The notes: generated by a model not told the origin, from the letters alone. A stretch of DNA of 5,996 nucleotides from Candidatus Aminicenantota bacterium (GCA_030673995.1 DAOUYU010000104.1:1-5996), one strand, 5' to 3'. Positions 1 to 5,482 are shown, counted from the first letter of the stretch. Made by a program: numbers and translations.

Positions 1-1569
1 CTGTCTCTCCCCTATTCCCGTCTCCAGATAATCGGCTTAAAGATTATCCCCAGGCTCAGTGCAGTAGTGATTTTTTATTTTCTGTATCTTATCCTCTACA
101 GCGCAGGCGGAGAATACTTTTTGCTCATGCTTTTTACTCCATTCACAGCAATTTACTTTGTCCTTTTCCTGATTGCGCTCTCCCTTTCTGTTATTTCTGA
201 CAACTTTGTTGTTTTATCGGCAGCATCCGTATTTTCTCTATTTGCCTATCTGGTACTGTTTTACCTGGTCTACCTATCGGGTTTGCTTATCAGACGCATT
301 CCCCTTGAAGAATTCGGATTCACCTTCAGTGACCTTTTTGCGGCAGAGCCGGGATGGATGCCCGGATATATCCTGGGTGCTGCCCTCGCCCTGCTCCTTC
401 CGTTCCTGATATCCTTTCTCCTTTCCTTCAGAAAGTTCGATGTCCGGCCTGAAAAAGTATACAACATACGATATTTTAAATTTTTCACTCCTCTTTTTGT
501 TATAGGTTTGTTGATCTCCTTTCTCTTTGCCTACATGGGAACCAGCCTTGATGAATACACTGATTATTATCTCACCGAAAATCACAAACTGATCAGAGTC
601 TCTTACTTTTACAAAATCAAAATTCATGACAAAGATACAGTATCTGCAGTTGAATGTTCATCCGATTATTTCTGGCCTAATCTGGAAGAAAAAGAATATG
701 TCTATGATATGTTTTTGTACAGAAAGCTTTTGAGAATAAATACAGCGGATTTTACCAGTGATATTCTTTACGAAATACCCAGGAGAAAGCGCATGACTTG
801 GAGAGCTTCAAAATACGATCAAACAATTGTACTGCTGGAAAAAAGCAAAGATCTTCCGGGTATTCAGCTCGTTTTGATAGATGAATCCTCAAAAAACGTA
901 ACACGGATACCCTTCAAACACGATTTATTGAGAAATTATTACCGTCCTCGTATTTTCGGCACAGATAAAATCGGCACAAAACGGTTCTGGCTGATAAGTT
1001 CCAGAATGCCAGGGGAAAATCTCATCCTGAGATTATGGGAAGACGGCAGAATTGAAAACATCGGAAATAGTCTAAAATTTCCTCTCTATGTCAACCGGAT
1101 GCTTATATCTTACACCGACCAGGCAATGCTCATCAGCAAACCAACCGACAGCACATTTGAAACCATCCGGGAGATTCCTGAAGCGAAAGACATACATTTC
1201 TCTATATGGCCGGTGAATTTAAATAGAGCTCCATTAAAAGAAATGTATACACGCAAGCATCTCAAATATTACAGATTAGACCTTGAAACTTTTGAAATCG
1301 AAGAACTCGGTGAATGGAAAGGCTCTGTACGGTATTTCTATCCCGGCATATACTATTTCATAGAAAAGGATATTCCTAACAAACGGATAAAGCTCTATCT
1401 CATAAAAGAAGGAAATCTCGAACTTTTAAAAATCTTTAAAGGGTATGAATCAAGAGATGGGAGGAATTCATTCACCGTATTCAAAAGCGGCGTTGTCATC
1501 AGGAAAGGCAGTAAAGTAAAGGTCTATGCCTTTCCCGATTTTAAAGAGCTCAAATTCAAAGGATTTTGA
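1..1569 (+). CDS. ABC-2-like permease with C-terminal beta-rich domain (5' partial)
   Basis: The frame is open from base 1, so the GTG at 67 is only an internal valine and the gene begins outside the window; 522 residues are visible. The first residues (LSLPYSRLQIIGLK) resemble the segment after the first membrane helix of ABC-2 transporter permeases, which would move an unknown substrate with a separate ATPase. Hydrophobic segments follow at about residues 22-35, 40-65, 69-97, 122-142 and 160-180, counted from the window edge. From about residue 185 to the end lies a roughly 340-residue soluble part rich in short aromatic and charged beta-strand-like runs, propeller-like in texture, without a motif I can name. 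The gene is convergent with the minus-strand genes that follow. Its TGA stop overlaps the end of an inserted IS605-like relic, so the last codon and stop come from the insertion. The ABC-2 assignment is inferred from a short motif plus topology. Confidence 0.75.
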   Translation: MSLPYSRLQIIGLKIIPRLSAVVIFYFLYLILYSAGGEYFLLMLFTPFTAIYFVLFLIALSLSVISDNFVVLSAASVFSLFAYLVLFYLVYLSGLLIRRIPLEEFGFTFSDLFAAEPGWMPGYILGAALALLLPFLISFLLSFRKFDVRPEKVYNIRYFKFFTPLFVIGLLISFLFAYMGTSLDEYTDYYLTENHKLIRVSYFYKIKIHDKDTVSAVECSSDYFWPNLEEKEYVYDMFLYRKLLRINTADFTSDILYEIPRRKRMTWRASKYDQTIVLLEKSKDLPGIQLVLIDESSKNVTRIPFKHDLLRNYYRPRIFGTDKIGTKRFWLISSRMPGENLILRLWEDGRIENIGNSLKFPLYVNRMLISYTDQAMLISKPTDSTFETIREIPEAKDIHFSIWPVNLNRAPLKEMYTRKHLKYYRLDLETFEIEELGEWKGSVRYFYPGIYYFIEKDIPNKRIKLYLIKEGNLELLKIFKGYESRDGRNSFTVFKSGVVIRKGSKVKVYAFPDFKELKFKGF

Positions 1570-1574
1570 CAACT

Positions 1575-1595
1575 CCCCATCGCTAAAGCTCGGGG
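1575..1595 (-). repeat. Right-end subterminal hairpin of the IS605-like relic
   Basis: On the minus strand CCCC pairs with GGGG and GCT with AGC around a TT loop, with a small GA/GAT internal loop. It lies a few bases from the terminal TTGTCAA, the usual position of the right-end hairpin recognised by TnpA Y1 transposases. In tnpB-bearing elements the same region forms the 3' part of the guide-RNA scaffold. Confidence 0.65.
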
Positions 1596-2176
1596 ATTCT
1601 CCAACTTATACCCCAAGGGGCTTTCGTGTTTGGAGTTCCTGCTTCCCGGTGGCGACCAACGTCTCCACTCCACAGGCTGATACCGAATGTCCTTCGGCCA
1701 ACACAATGTATAGCAGTTTGCGATACAAAAAGAAAGAAAAATTTGTGCCTTATATCCCCATTGCTAAAGCAAGGAGCTTTACGGCTTTGTCTGGTAAATT
1801 TCTTCAGAGCAAGAATCATCTCTCCTCTCATCCCCTGAAGACGCTCTTCCAGGTATTTCCTCAATTCTTCAGGGTAGTAACCGAATTCATTTTCTGCATT
1901 TACTAATTGTTTTTTAGATATCGGAAAATCCATGCTGTGTTCTTTATTCGTGTAATCCTTCCAGCCGTAAGTCAGTTTATACTCGATACCTGTTTCTCTT
2001 TTTTCAAAATAATTCAAGTTTTGAAGAGAGCTCTCCTTTTGTTCCGTCTGGACAAAACCTGATTTTCCAGAGGAATTATTATCAGTGGAGCCATTGCTGG
2101 TCATAAAAGCTGAGAGTAGAATCAAGCTGATTATGGATAAGGAGGCAAGGGAAATGGGGAAAATGGGCGTCTTCAT
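1583..2176 (-). CDS. Small secreted protein, 3' end replaced by insertion
   Basis: I chose ATG 2176 because it begins a clear signal peptide (MKTPIFPISL, then a hydrophobic run to about residue 24); an earlier in-frame ATG at 2212 lies within the tandem repeats. The mature part has a low-complexity Ser/Asn/Gln linker (about 28-52), then a charged region with GIEYKLTYGWKDY and EFGYYPEELRKYLEERL (about 63-113). I do not recognise the family with confidence, though the texture recalls the N-terminus of larger secreted proteins. Host sequence ends at about residue 128 (KKFT). The remaining 69 residues, to 197, are translated from the IS605-like relic in a non-tnpB frame and are unlikely to be functional. 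Without the insert the frame would end KKFTIL, 130 residues. The start is 51 bases after the DUF350 gene and has only a weak Shine-Dalgarno, so co-transcription is likely. Confidence 0.65.
   Translation of the reverse strand: MKTPIFPISLASLSIISLILLSAFMTSNGSTDNNSSGKSGFVQTEQKESSLQNLNYFEKRETGIEYKLTYGWKDYTNKEHSMDFPISKKQLVNAENEFGYYPEELRKYLEERLQGMRGEMILALKKFTRQSRKAPCFSNGDIRHKFFFLFVSQTAIHCVGRRTFGISLWSGDVGRHREAGTPNTKAPWGISWRIPEL
1606..1701 (-). pseudogene. tnpB: tnpB-like C-terminal remnant
   Basis: This minus-strand frame reads LAEGHSVSACGVETLVATGK, then QELQTRKPLGV and TAA. The pattern of ACG followed by a KQE-type tail just before the right-end hairpin is typical of the extreme C-terminus of IS200/IS605 TnpB, the RNA-guided nuclease ancestor of Cas12. 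Only 31 codons remain. The RuvC catalytic residues and zinc finger are absent, so it cannot work as a nuclease. In full elements this 3' part of tnpB overlaps the omega-RNA scaffold, which may explain why it was kept. The frame is open a little further upstream (to about 1746), but that part does not resemble TnpB. Confidence 0.7.
1756..1776 (-). repeat. Left-end subterminal hairpin of the IS605-like relic
   Basis: On the minus strand TTGCT pairs with AGCAA around a TT loop, extended by CTCC against GGGG with one bulged T. The core GCTTTAGC is identical to that of the right-end hairpin. It lies 17 bases inside the predicted left tip at 1793, as expected for a left end. Confidence 0.6.
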
Positions 2177-2179
2177 TAT

Positions 2180-2233
2180 GAATAATCCAGGCCACCTGAA
2201 TAATCCAGTCAAGCTGAATAAACCAGGCTAGCC
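2180..2233. repeat. Three tandem 18-bp repeats
   Basis: Units at 2180-2197, 2198-2215 and 2216-2233 all start GAATAATCCAG or GAATAAACCAG and differ mainly in their last seven bases. The array fills the gap between the DUF350 stop codon, which lies inside the third unit, and the ATG of the secreted protein. It occupies the position where that gene's ribosome binding site should be. Confidence 0.8.
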
Positions 2234-2764
2234 AAAGGGAATTGAGCCAACCTCCGGAAAAGGGATCAAAGCTCTGGTCAAGCCTGAAACTCCAGAACTG
2301 ATCAACAGGCAAATTCCAATAATAAGAAAAGCAATAAACAGAGCAACGGCCTTGTTATCGTTTTTGATCTCCTCATACTGATCGATCCGGGGAGTTAATT
2401 TGTTGAACATCCATAGACTGAAAAGGATGCAGATAATAGCCAGAGCTCCAGCCAGGAGAACATAAACAACGCCCGAACCCAGCATTTTAATAAAATTCAA
2501 AATGCTTTTTTCTTCGCCGAGAACAAATATCTGGATAACTGCCATAACAGGATAAATGGCCTGCTTAACAACGATCGCCTCTCCTAACAGGATGCTTCCC
2601 AAGACGATGCCCACCGAAACATTTTTCTTCTTGAGCTGGTGTTCTTCATCGAAACGATGAGTAATGACAAGAAAAAGCCGCTAGCTGCCGAAAATGAGAA
2701 AAAAACTTACAAGTATTGAAACCAGAAATTCCAATACACCTAAAATTATTTGTAGACTGTTCAT
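2228..2764 (-). pseudogene. DUF350-family membrane protein with in-frame TAG
   Basis: From ATG 2764, preceded by AGGG six bases upstream, the frame reads MNSLQIILGVLEFLVSILVS and continues as one coherent protein to TAG at 2230-2228, interrupted only by TAG at codon 28 (2683-2681). Downstream are RFDEEHQLKKKNVSVGIVLG and FNKLTPRIDQYEEIKNDNK, two halves with the same pattern: a helix, a charged loop, then a small-residue helix. This is the internal duplication typical of DUF350 (UPF0719) inner-membrane proteins, whose function is not established. Four membrane segments are visible at about residues 5-30, 50-70, 92-114 and 132-155. The full length would be 178 residues. In the alignment of the halves, codon 28 faces a leucine, so one base change (TTG to TAG) could explain it. 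The GTG at 2614 falls inside the domain and is not a credible start. The family call is strong; its present activity is doubtful. Confidence 0.75.
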
Positions 2765-2811
2765 TTCTTACCCTATTTTGACCTGAATTTTTCTTTCTTG
2801 ATTGCTTTTGG

Positions 2812-2840
2812 CTTATACCATAAAAAAAGTAGGCAGGCAA
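2812..2840 (-). promoter_or_regulatory. Sigma70-like promoter for the DUF350/secreted-protein pair
   Basis: On the minus strand TTGCCT (2840-2835) is followed by a 17-base spacer and TATAAG (2817-2812). This gives a leader of about 40 bases before the ATG at 2764. Both boxes are close to the consensus and the spacing is optimal. Confidence 0.6.
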
Positions 2841-2857
2841 CTTTTTCTTAAAATGTG

Positions 2858-2899
2858 GCTGGGGAAATCCCGCGTGTTTTCACGTCACTTAGTCTGAGC
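2858..2899 (+). repeat. Repeat module C, partial copy
   Basis: The first 24 bases (2858-2881) are identical to 5076-5099, and the similarity continues with a few mismatches through CACTTAG and CTGAGC. This copy lacks the left arm of the hairpin that the fuller copy forms at 5063-5091. From 2900 to 2985 I see nothing recognisable. Confidence 0.7.
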
Positions 2900-2985
2900 C
2901 CCTCTCCAAGAAATACGCAAAAGCACGAATCAATAGGCTTATAAATGCACTGCCTTTGTCTCAGCTACAGTTTCTTATACACCGG

Positions 2986-3036
2986 GCGAAGGCTGAGTAG
3001 GAACGGTTCATCTTCCAGTTCCTTCTTTTCACTACC
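2986..3036 (+). repeat. Repeat module B, diverged copy
   Basis: It starts GCGAAGGCTGAG and ends TTTTCACTACC directly before core copy 1. The same arrangement is seen at 4753-4825, where the segment ends TTTCCACTACC before core copy 2. The middle is diverged, so the call rests on the shared ends and position. Confidence 0.6.
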
Positions 3037-3290
3037 AGGTTTTGTGGGATAGACGCAGCGACCATTGAAGATTTAGCCTTCGACGTTCGGCCTTCGAGGG
3101 AAGTTGACGAAGTCAGCCGGCCGAGATGTTTGAGCACGAGACAGGAAGAAGATGCGGGTCATGTTATAAAAAAGAGCATACGGCGTATGTTGTGAACTAG
3201 AGTGCGGAGTTTCGAGGCTGCCGAGAAGGCTGAACGGAGAATGGCGTTAAAAATCTGAACGGGAGCAAGTCTATCCCCCAAAACCTTTTA
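3037..3290 (+). repeat. Dispersed repeat core (module A), copy 1
   Basis: The ends are inverted: AGGTTTTGTGGGATAG at the left and CTATCCCCCAAAACCT at the right, with one mismatch. Inside are hairpins at 3086-3125 and 3176-3190. The copy is collinear with copy 3 (5230-5482) over its whole length. Its right end, CCTTTTAGCC, includes the TAA stop of the minus-strand gene that ends at 3288. The same TTTAGCC follows the right end at 5138-5159, so the stop and last glycine codon of that gene may belong to the repeat. Confidence 0.8.
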
Positions 3291-4565
3291 GCCTCCGAAA
3301 CGGGGATTCACGACATTGCTGTAGACAGATCCAAATGTGAAGCTAAATCCAATTGAGCCTCCATAATCATAGCTGGTAGCAAGCAGTTTCCGGCGCAGCA
3401 AAGTATCCTCCAGTGATGCTCCTGCTTTTGGAAGTGATAGCTGGTCATGAATTGCCGAAAAACGACCACCCATATTCAGAGAAAAGCCTCTAAAAAGACG
3501 TACCGATAGGTATCCGTCAATTTCCAATCGATTTTTCTTGAAATCATGAAAGTAATGAGAGCCTCTTAACGAAGCGCTCATATTTCCCCATGGCTCTTTA
3601 ACCGCAAAGGTAATGGAGAGAGATTCATATAATAAACTTTCTCTATTTTTGCTATAAATTGTTTTTTCTTCGTAATCAACAAACCTATAGCCGACTCTGT
3701 AAAGAAAACGAAGCTGCCTTCTTGTGGATTGAGAATAGGGGAACAGATTATACTCGATCGCAGGAACGGGGCTTATGGATAAATCAATGTTGTTGTAAGT
3801 AGAAGAAGAAGCGGATAACCACGCCCCTACAGACCAGTGGTCGCTGATACTTTTTACATACAAACTGCTAAAGTTTTTCCTGTCCGAATAGCTGGAAATG
3901 GTTGTGGAAGTGTCATCTTCCTCTATTGTAAAATTGCTTCTATTAAAATTTCCGGAAATACTCATTCTTATTCTTATGTCGGGTGTCACCCGGCTTGCCG
4001 AAAAGTTGCCGCGAAGTGAAGTGTAATTTCTAGATTTTTCTCCACTCAAAGAACCGTTTAGGCCGACATTGAATACCCAGAAATTCCACTTGTCCTCTAC
4101 TGCAGTGGGCCTGAGCTCTTCCTTACACAGGATAGAAATATATTTTGCGACAGGAGTTCTTGAGACATAGGGGGCAAGCCCCATCTTTAAAATCTGTACC
4201 AATCCCTTCCGTTCATCATCTCTCGTATCGGTTCTGTCCGTCACGTACTTCAAAATTTCTTGGATATCTACATAATCTTCTTTCCCAATAAAAGCCATCG
4301 TGTATTCCCTGCCACCGCTTCCCGTTCTTTGGGTGGTGACAAGGATGTGGACATCGGCTTCCTCCCGATGCCTGACATAGTTGACAAATGGAATTTCTGT
4401 TCTGATGAAGTCATGATCACAGCGCCTGCAGTCTAAAAATATTTTTGGAGCACTTTTTTTTATCTCATCAATATCGAAATCTTCATCGTCTGCATAAGAA
4501 TAAGAAACAATAACCAAGCAAAAAGCAAAAAACAGACAGAGCATGAATACACGATTGATTTTCAT
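3288..4565 (-). CDS. Secreted CxxC protein with C-terminal beta-barrel-like region
   Basis: The ATG at 4565 is chosen over the far upstream in-frame ATG (4637) because AGGAG lies 7 bases before it and it starts a signal peptide: MKINR, a hydrophobic core, then a likely cut near SYSYA at about residue 25. The protein has 425 residues. An N-terminal domain (about 40-155) holds FLDCRRCDHDFIR with a CxxC at Cys46/Cys49, then VNYVRHREEADVHILVTTQR and TGSGGREYT. I believe I have seen this conserved block in hypothetical proteins of several Gram-negative phyla, but I know no function. From about residue 160 (WNFWVF) to the end, alternating polar and aromatic strands suggest an outer-membrane beta-barrel. 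It stands alone, flanked on both sides by repeat mosaics. The end (VVNPRFGG) looks natural, yet its stop codon lies at the edge of repeat copy 1. The barrel call is inferred from strand pattern only. Confidence 0.8.
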   Translation of the reverse strand: MKINRVFMLCLFFAFCLVIVSYSYADDEDFDIDEIKKSAPKIFLDCRRCDHDFIRTEIPFVNYVRHREEADVHILVTTQRTGSGGREYTMAFIGKEDYVDIQEILKYVTDRTDTRDDERKGLVQILKMGLAPYVSRTPVAKYISILCKEELRPTAVEDKWNFWVFNVGLNGSLSGEKSRNYTSLRGNFSASRVTPDIRIRMSISGNFNRSNFTIEEDDTSTTISSYSDRKNFSSLYVKSISDHWSVGAWLSASSSTYNNIDLSISPVPAIEYNLFPYSQSTRRQLRFLYRVGYRFVDYEEKTIYSKNRESLLYESLSITFAVKEPWGNMSASLRGSHYFHDFKKNRLEIDGYLSVRLFRGFSLNMGGRFSAIHDQLSLPKAGASLEDTLLRRKLLATSYDYGGSIGFSFTFGSVYSNVVNPRFGG

Positions 4566-4572
4566 CTTTGTT

Positions 4573-4577
4573 CTCCT
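4573..4577 (-). promoter_or_regulatory. Shine-Dalgarno AGGAG fixing the start at 4565
   Basis: AGGAG lies seven bases upstream of the ATG at 4565 on the minus strand, within AAAAGGAGAACAAAG. It decides the start in favour of the signal-peptide methionine. Confidence 0.8.
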
Positions 4578-4629
4578 TTTATTGAAACATTCCTCTTTAA
4601 CATGTTCCCTCCAGCCAAAAGAATTTACT

Positions 4630-4656
4630 ATTATCACACGACAAACGAGAAATCAA
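4630..4656 (-). promoter_or_regulatory. Possible promoter of the CxxC barrel gene
   Basis: On the minus strand GATAAT (4635-4630) is preceded by TTGATT (4656-4651) with a 15-base spacer, shorter than optimal. The stretch from about 4566 to 4750 is AT-rich, free of repeats and without an ORF of interest, so it is the natural place for this gene's promoter. The implied leader is roughly 55-60 bases. Confidence 0.35.
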
Positions 4657-4752
4657 AACCTATTTAAAAATTCATATAAAACTACATCCATTTAACCTTG
4701 ATATGTCGCATTCCAGACCATTCCAATTCCTTAATGACTCATTCTTTATTTA

Positions 4753-4825
4753 GCGGAGGCTAAGTGTGGAAAAAACCGTGAGAAAGGCTGAGCGGGCATG
4801 GTTCCTCTTCTCTCTTTCCACTACC
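4753..4825 (+). repeat. Repeat module B, copy upstream of core copy 2
   Basis: Positions 4753-4810 align without gaps to 4973-5030, with six mismatches by my count. It ends CACTACC directly before core copy 2, as the diverged module B does before core copy 1. Confidence 0.8.
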
Positions 4826-4972
4826 AGGTTTTAGGAGATAGCCGCAGCGACCATTGAAGGTTTAGCCTTCGGAGCTCGGCCTTCGAGGGAAGCTGACGAA
4901 GTCAGCCGGCCGAGATGTTTGAGCACGAGACAGAACACAGATGCGGGTCACGTTAAAAAAAAGAGAGCATAC
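4826..4972 (+). repeat. Dispersed repeat core (module A), copy 2, interrupted
   Basis: It starts AGGTTTTAGGAGATAG and follows copies 1 and 3 through the hairpin at 4875-4914 up to GAGCATACG. There, inside what is the second hairpin in the other copies, it switches to another module B. A right end of the core type reappears only at 5138-5152, so modules B and C seem to have replaced, or been placed into, the right part of this copy. Confidence 0.75.
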
Positions 4973-5023
4973 GCGAAGGCTGAGTGTGTAGAAAACCGTG
5001 AGCAAGGCTGAGCGGGCATGGTT
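4973..5023 (+). repeat. Repeat module B, second copy of a direct repeat
   Basis: This is a direct repeat of 4753-4803, 220 bases downstream, with five mismatches. It lies where core copy 2 breaks off. Confidence 0.8.
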
Positions 5024-5155
5024 CCTCTCCCGGAGGGAGAGGAGAGCGAAGCCTGTATCCGAGCGGGATTTTCTCGCTGGGGAAATCCCGCGTGTTTTCG
5101 AATCACTTAGCCTGAGCTTTTCTGAAGGGGAGCGAGTCTATCCCCCAAAACCCTT
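5024..5155 (+). repeat. Repeat module C with two strong hairpins and a core-type right end
   Basis: CCTCTCCC at 5024-5031 pairs perfectly with GGGAGAGG at 5035-5042 across a GGA loop. GCGGGATTT at 5063-5071 pairs perfectly with AAATCCCGC at 5083-5091. The segment 5076-5099 is identical to 2858-2881. The module ends with CTATCCCCCAAAACC at 5138-5152, the same right terminus as core copies 1 and 3. The 5156-5229 stretch that follows holds a small hairpin (GCGGC/GCCGC near 5190-5203) and nothing else I recognise. Confidence 0.75.
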
Positions 5156-5229
5156 TAGCCTGGATTATTCACGAGCCGAGATTGCCGTAGCGGCGAGGCC
5201 GCAGCCCACATCTTGTTTTATTCAAGCCG

Positions 5230-5482
5230 AAGGTTTTGGGGGATAGCCGCAGCGACCATTGAAGGTTTAGCCTTCGGAGCTCGGCCTTCGAGGGAAGCTG
5301 ATGAAGTCAGCCGGCCGAGATGTTTGAGCACGAGACAGAAAAAAGATGCGGGTCACGTTATGAAAAGGAACATACGGCGTATGTAATGAACTGTGGTGCG
5401 GAGTTTCGAGGCCGCCGAGAAGACCGAGTGAAGAAAGGCGTTAAAAAACCTGAAGGGGAGCAAGACTATCCCCCAAAACCTT
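5230..5482 (+). repeat. Dispersed repeat core (module A), copy 3, with perfect 17-bp inverted ends
   Basis: AAGGTTTTGGGGGATAG at 5230-5246 is the exact reverse complement of 5466-5482, giving a 253-bp unit of MITE-like shape. Inside are hairpins at 5280-5319 and 5370-5384. There is no transposase and no obvious target duplication. The right end touches the TAA stop (5485-5483) of the DUF5916 gene on the minus strand. Confidence 0.85.
5280..5319 (+). other. Two-tier hairpin in the repeat core (also at 3086-3125 and 4875-4914)
   Basis: The outer stem CTCGGCC/GGCCGAG encloses an inner stem GCTGAY-GAA-GTCAGC. All three copies keep both stems. Differences in copies 1 and 3 turn C-G pairs into U-G on the + strand, so pairing holds only if the + strand is the RNA. 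Whether it is transcribed is unknown. Confidence 0.6.

Larger units (their letters stand above)
1566..1793 (-). mobile_element. Non-autonomous IS200/IS605-family relic (about 228 bp)
   Basis: Read on the minus strand, the element starts just after TTTAC (TTAC at 1797-1794) and ends with GGGGAGTTGTCAA at 1566. TTAC before the left end and TCAA at the right end are the cleavage tetranucleotides known for IS608-type elements. Each end has an imperfect hairpin with the shared core GCTTTAGC. Between them lies the end of a tnpB-like frame. There is no tnpA and most of tnpB is missing, so mobility would need a transposase in trans. No target duplication is expected in this family and none is seen. 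The boundaries rest on motif recognition and on the restored flanking genes, not on a comparison of copies. Confidence 0.75.

Noticed and set aside
1526..1906. + strand frame of 126 codons across the IS605-like relic
   Set aside because: It is a shadow of the permease end, the relic and the secreted-protein gene, with no start signal.
2228..2614. 128-residue gene starting at GTG 2614
   Set aside because: The same frame continues upstream as DUF350 sequence to a good ATG at 2764; the short version only reflects the in-frame TAG.
2646..2840. 64-codon minus-strand frame beginning at 2840
   Set aside because: It overlaps the promoter and the first part of the DUF350 gene in another frame and has no recognisable product.
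3086..3125. Rho-independent terminator in the repeat core hairpin
   Set aside because: Stable stem but no following T-run on either strand.
4998..5246. Open reading frame of 82 codons on the + strand across modules B and C
   Set aside because: It lies wholly in repeat sequence, spans two repeat units, has no ribosome binding site and is not kept in the other copies.
2858..5482. CRISPR array
   Set aside because: The repeats are long, few, mosaic and irregularly spaced, with no short repeat-spacer periodicity and no cas genes.
5230..5482. Target-site duplication around repeat core copy 3
   Set aside because: The flanks (CAAGCCG at the left, TTATATG at the right) share no convincing direct repeat, so transposition is not proven by this copy.
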